From positions 250,501 through 314,500 of the forward strand of contig OX467089.1 in the NCBI GenBank assembly GCA_950106755.1: a stretch of 64,000 nt of DNA. Reading direction: 5' to 3'. This DNA is from Climacium dendroides (Eukaryota > Streptophyta > Bryopsida > Hypnales > Climaciaceae). Within the stretch, counting starts at the first letter, position 1. Each line of letters opens with the position of its first letter. Positions 63,863 to 64,000 of the stretch are shown here, piece by piece. The translations under genes and the position numbers were made by a program. A model generated the notes under the pieces. The model had not been told where the DNA came from and made no database searches. It was given only the letters and a program-made list of their open reading frames with translations.

Positions 63863-64000
63863 GACATGCTTGCTCGTCAAACCGATATAATTGATTGGTT
63901 CGGTTTCTATTAAATAGAGCATGATTTTTAGAGTCTCTTTCTTTGAAATCCATTTCAGTTGGAAAAGTGTGGGGAAGCTATAGGGTTCTCTTAATCTTCA
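63863..64000. repeat. Partial satellite unit at right edge
   Basis: The first 138 bases of a unit of the CTTTCTTTGAAATCC / GCTATAGGG type, with private changes GGTTCGG and AAATAGAGCATG. The array continues past the window. Confidence 0.94.

Larger units (their letters stand above)
1..64000. repeat. 194-bp satellite DNA array, head-to-tail
   Basis: The same ~194-bp unit recurs from the first to the last base with no interruption or inversion. Landmarks in fixed order are GACATGCTTGCACGTC, AAACCGATATAATTGATTGG, TTTCTATTAAATACAGCATG, a T-rich tract ending in AAATCCATTTC, CACTTGGAAAAGTG, GGGGAAGCAATAGGGTTCTC, a variable CTTCATTTTTCCATGAATCC, then TTTGCAACTTCTGTGTTACG. Unit starts step by 194 bp from 40 to 63863, giving 329 complete units. 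This organisation is typical of centromeric or heterochromatic satellites in eukaryotes. Centromere function is inferred, not shown. The family and species are not recognised. Confidence 0.98.

Noticed and set aside
29..63867. A reading frame of about 69 codons on the minus strand recurring once per unit, with clear protein-level similarity between copies.
   Set aside because: It is a by-product of the repeat. A unit of 194 bp is not a multiple of three, so the frame shifts every unit and adjacent frames overlap by about 15 bp. Many units lose the start or stop, and base changes show no preference for silent positions that I could see. The product has no recognisable domain.
1..64000. A CRISPR array, because of regular direct repeats.
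   Set aside because: There are no short repeats separated by unique spacers. The full 194-bp period is conserved and there are no cas genes.
1..64000. A CENP-B box in the monomer.
   Set aside because: No NTTCG...CGGG type motif was found on either strand. CGGG does not occur in the landmarks of any unit type I examined.
1..64000. Promoter-like elements such as GATATAATTG and TATTAAATA, repeated in each unit.
   Set aside because: In a one-third GC satellite such AT-rich words are expected by chance. There is no associated gene or other promoter element.
1..64000. A p53 half-site-like word, GGACATGCTT, present in many units.
   Set aside because: It matches a very degenerate 10-base consensus, and copy number comes from the repeat. 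The organism is unknown, so no function can be supported.
1..64000. Transposable elements, tRNA or rRNA genes, telomeric repeats or a replication origin.
   Set aside because: No unit-to-unit gap exceeds one base from the 194-bp period, so there is no room for inserted elements. No such motifs were seen inside the monomer.
1..64000. A novel protein-based biological system hidden in the window.
   Set aside because: All sequence is accounted for by the satellite. The interest here is array structure and evolution, not an encoded system.

Overview
The whole 64 kb window is one uninterrupted tandem satellite DNA array. I see no gene, RNA gene, transposon, CRISPR array or unique sequence. The repeat unit (monomer) is 194 bp. 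Counting unit starts at the G of the recurring GACATGC motif, units run from 40 to 63863. That makes 329 complete units plus a 39-bp partial unit on the left and a 138-bp partial unit on the right. By coordinate bookkeeping 322 units are 194 bp, five are 193 bp and two are 195 bp. All lie in the same orientation. One unit counted by hand is about 33.5% GC.

A uniform AT-rich monomer near nucleosome-repeat length, with higher-order repeat (HOR) structure, points to a complex eukaryote and to centromeric, pericentromeric or other heterochromatic DNA. Plants and animals both have such satellites. I do not recognise the family and cannot name the organism. No CENP-B box (an NTTCG...CGGG type motif) was seen in the monomer.

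Layout by shared private variants: (1) 1-5462, a 15-unit HOR (2910 bp) present nearly twice. (2) 5463-11473, mosaic units with a 9-unit and a 6-unit duplication. (3) 11474-22528, a 20-unit duplication followed by an almost perfect 16-unit (3103 bp) tandem duplication. (4) 22335-29318, 17-unit, 2-unit and 5-unit duplications. (5) 30095-35506, 4-unit and 9-unit duplications. (6) 36303-46390, a ~5.2-5.6 kb HOR (27-29 units) present twice, with nested 2-, 4- and 6-unit duplications. (7) 47.5-59.0 kb, a more mosaic region carrying a distinctly divergent monomer class. (8) 59584-64000, a 6-unit and a 3-unit duplication.

Monomer composition changes along the window. One junction type (TTATGTTTTCGGAGATGC) is not seen after about 35.16 kb. 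A CACTTGG to CAGTTGG variant first appears at about 28.84 kb and becomes common towards the right end. Many recurrent differences are C/T or G/A changes at CpG sites, as expected for methylated DNA. Short reading frames of 61-79 codons recur once per unit, but they follow from the repeat and shift frame every unit, so I call none of them as genes.
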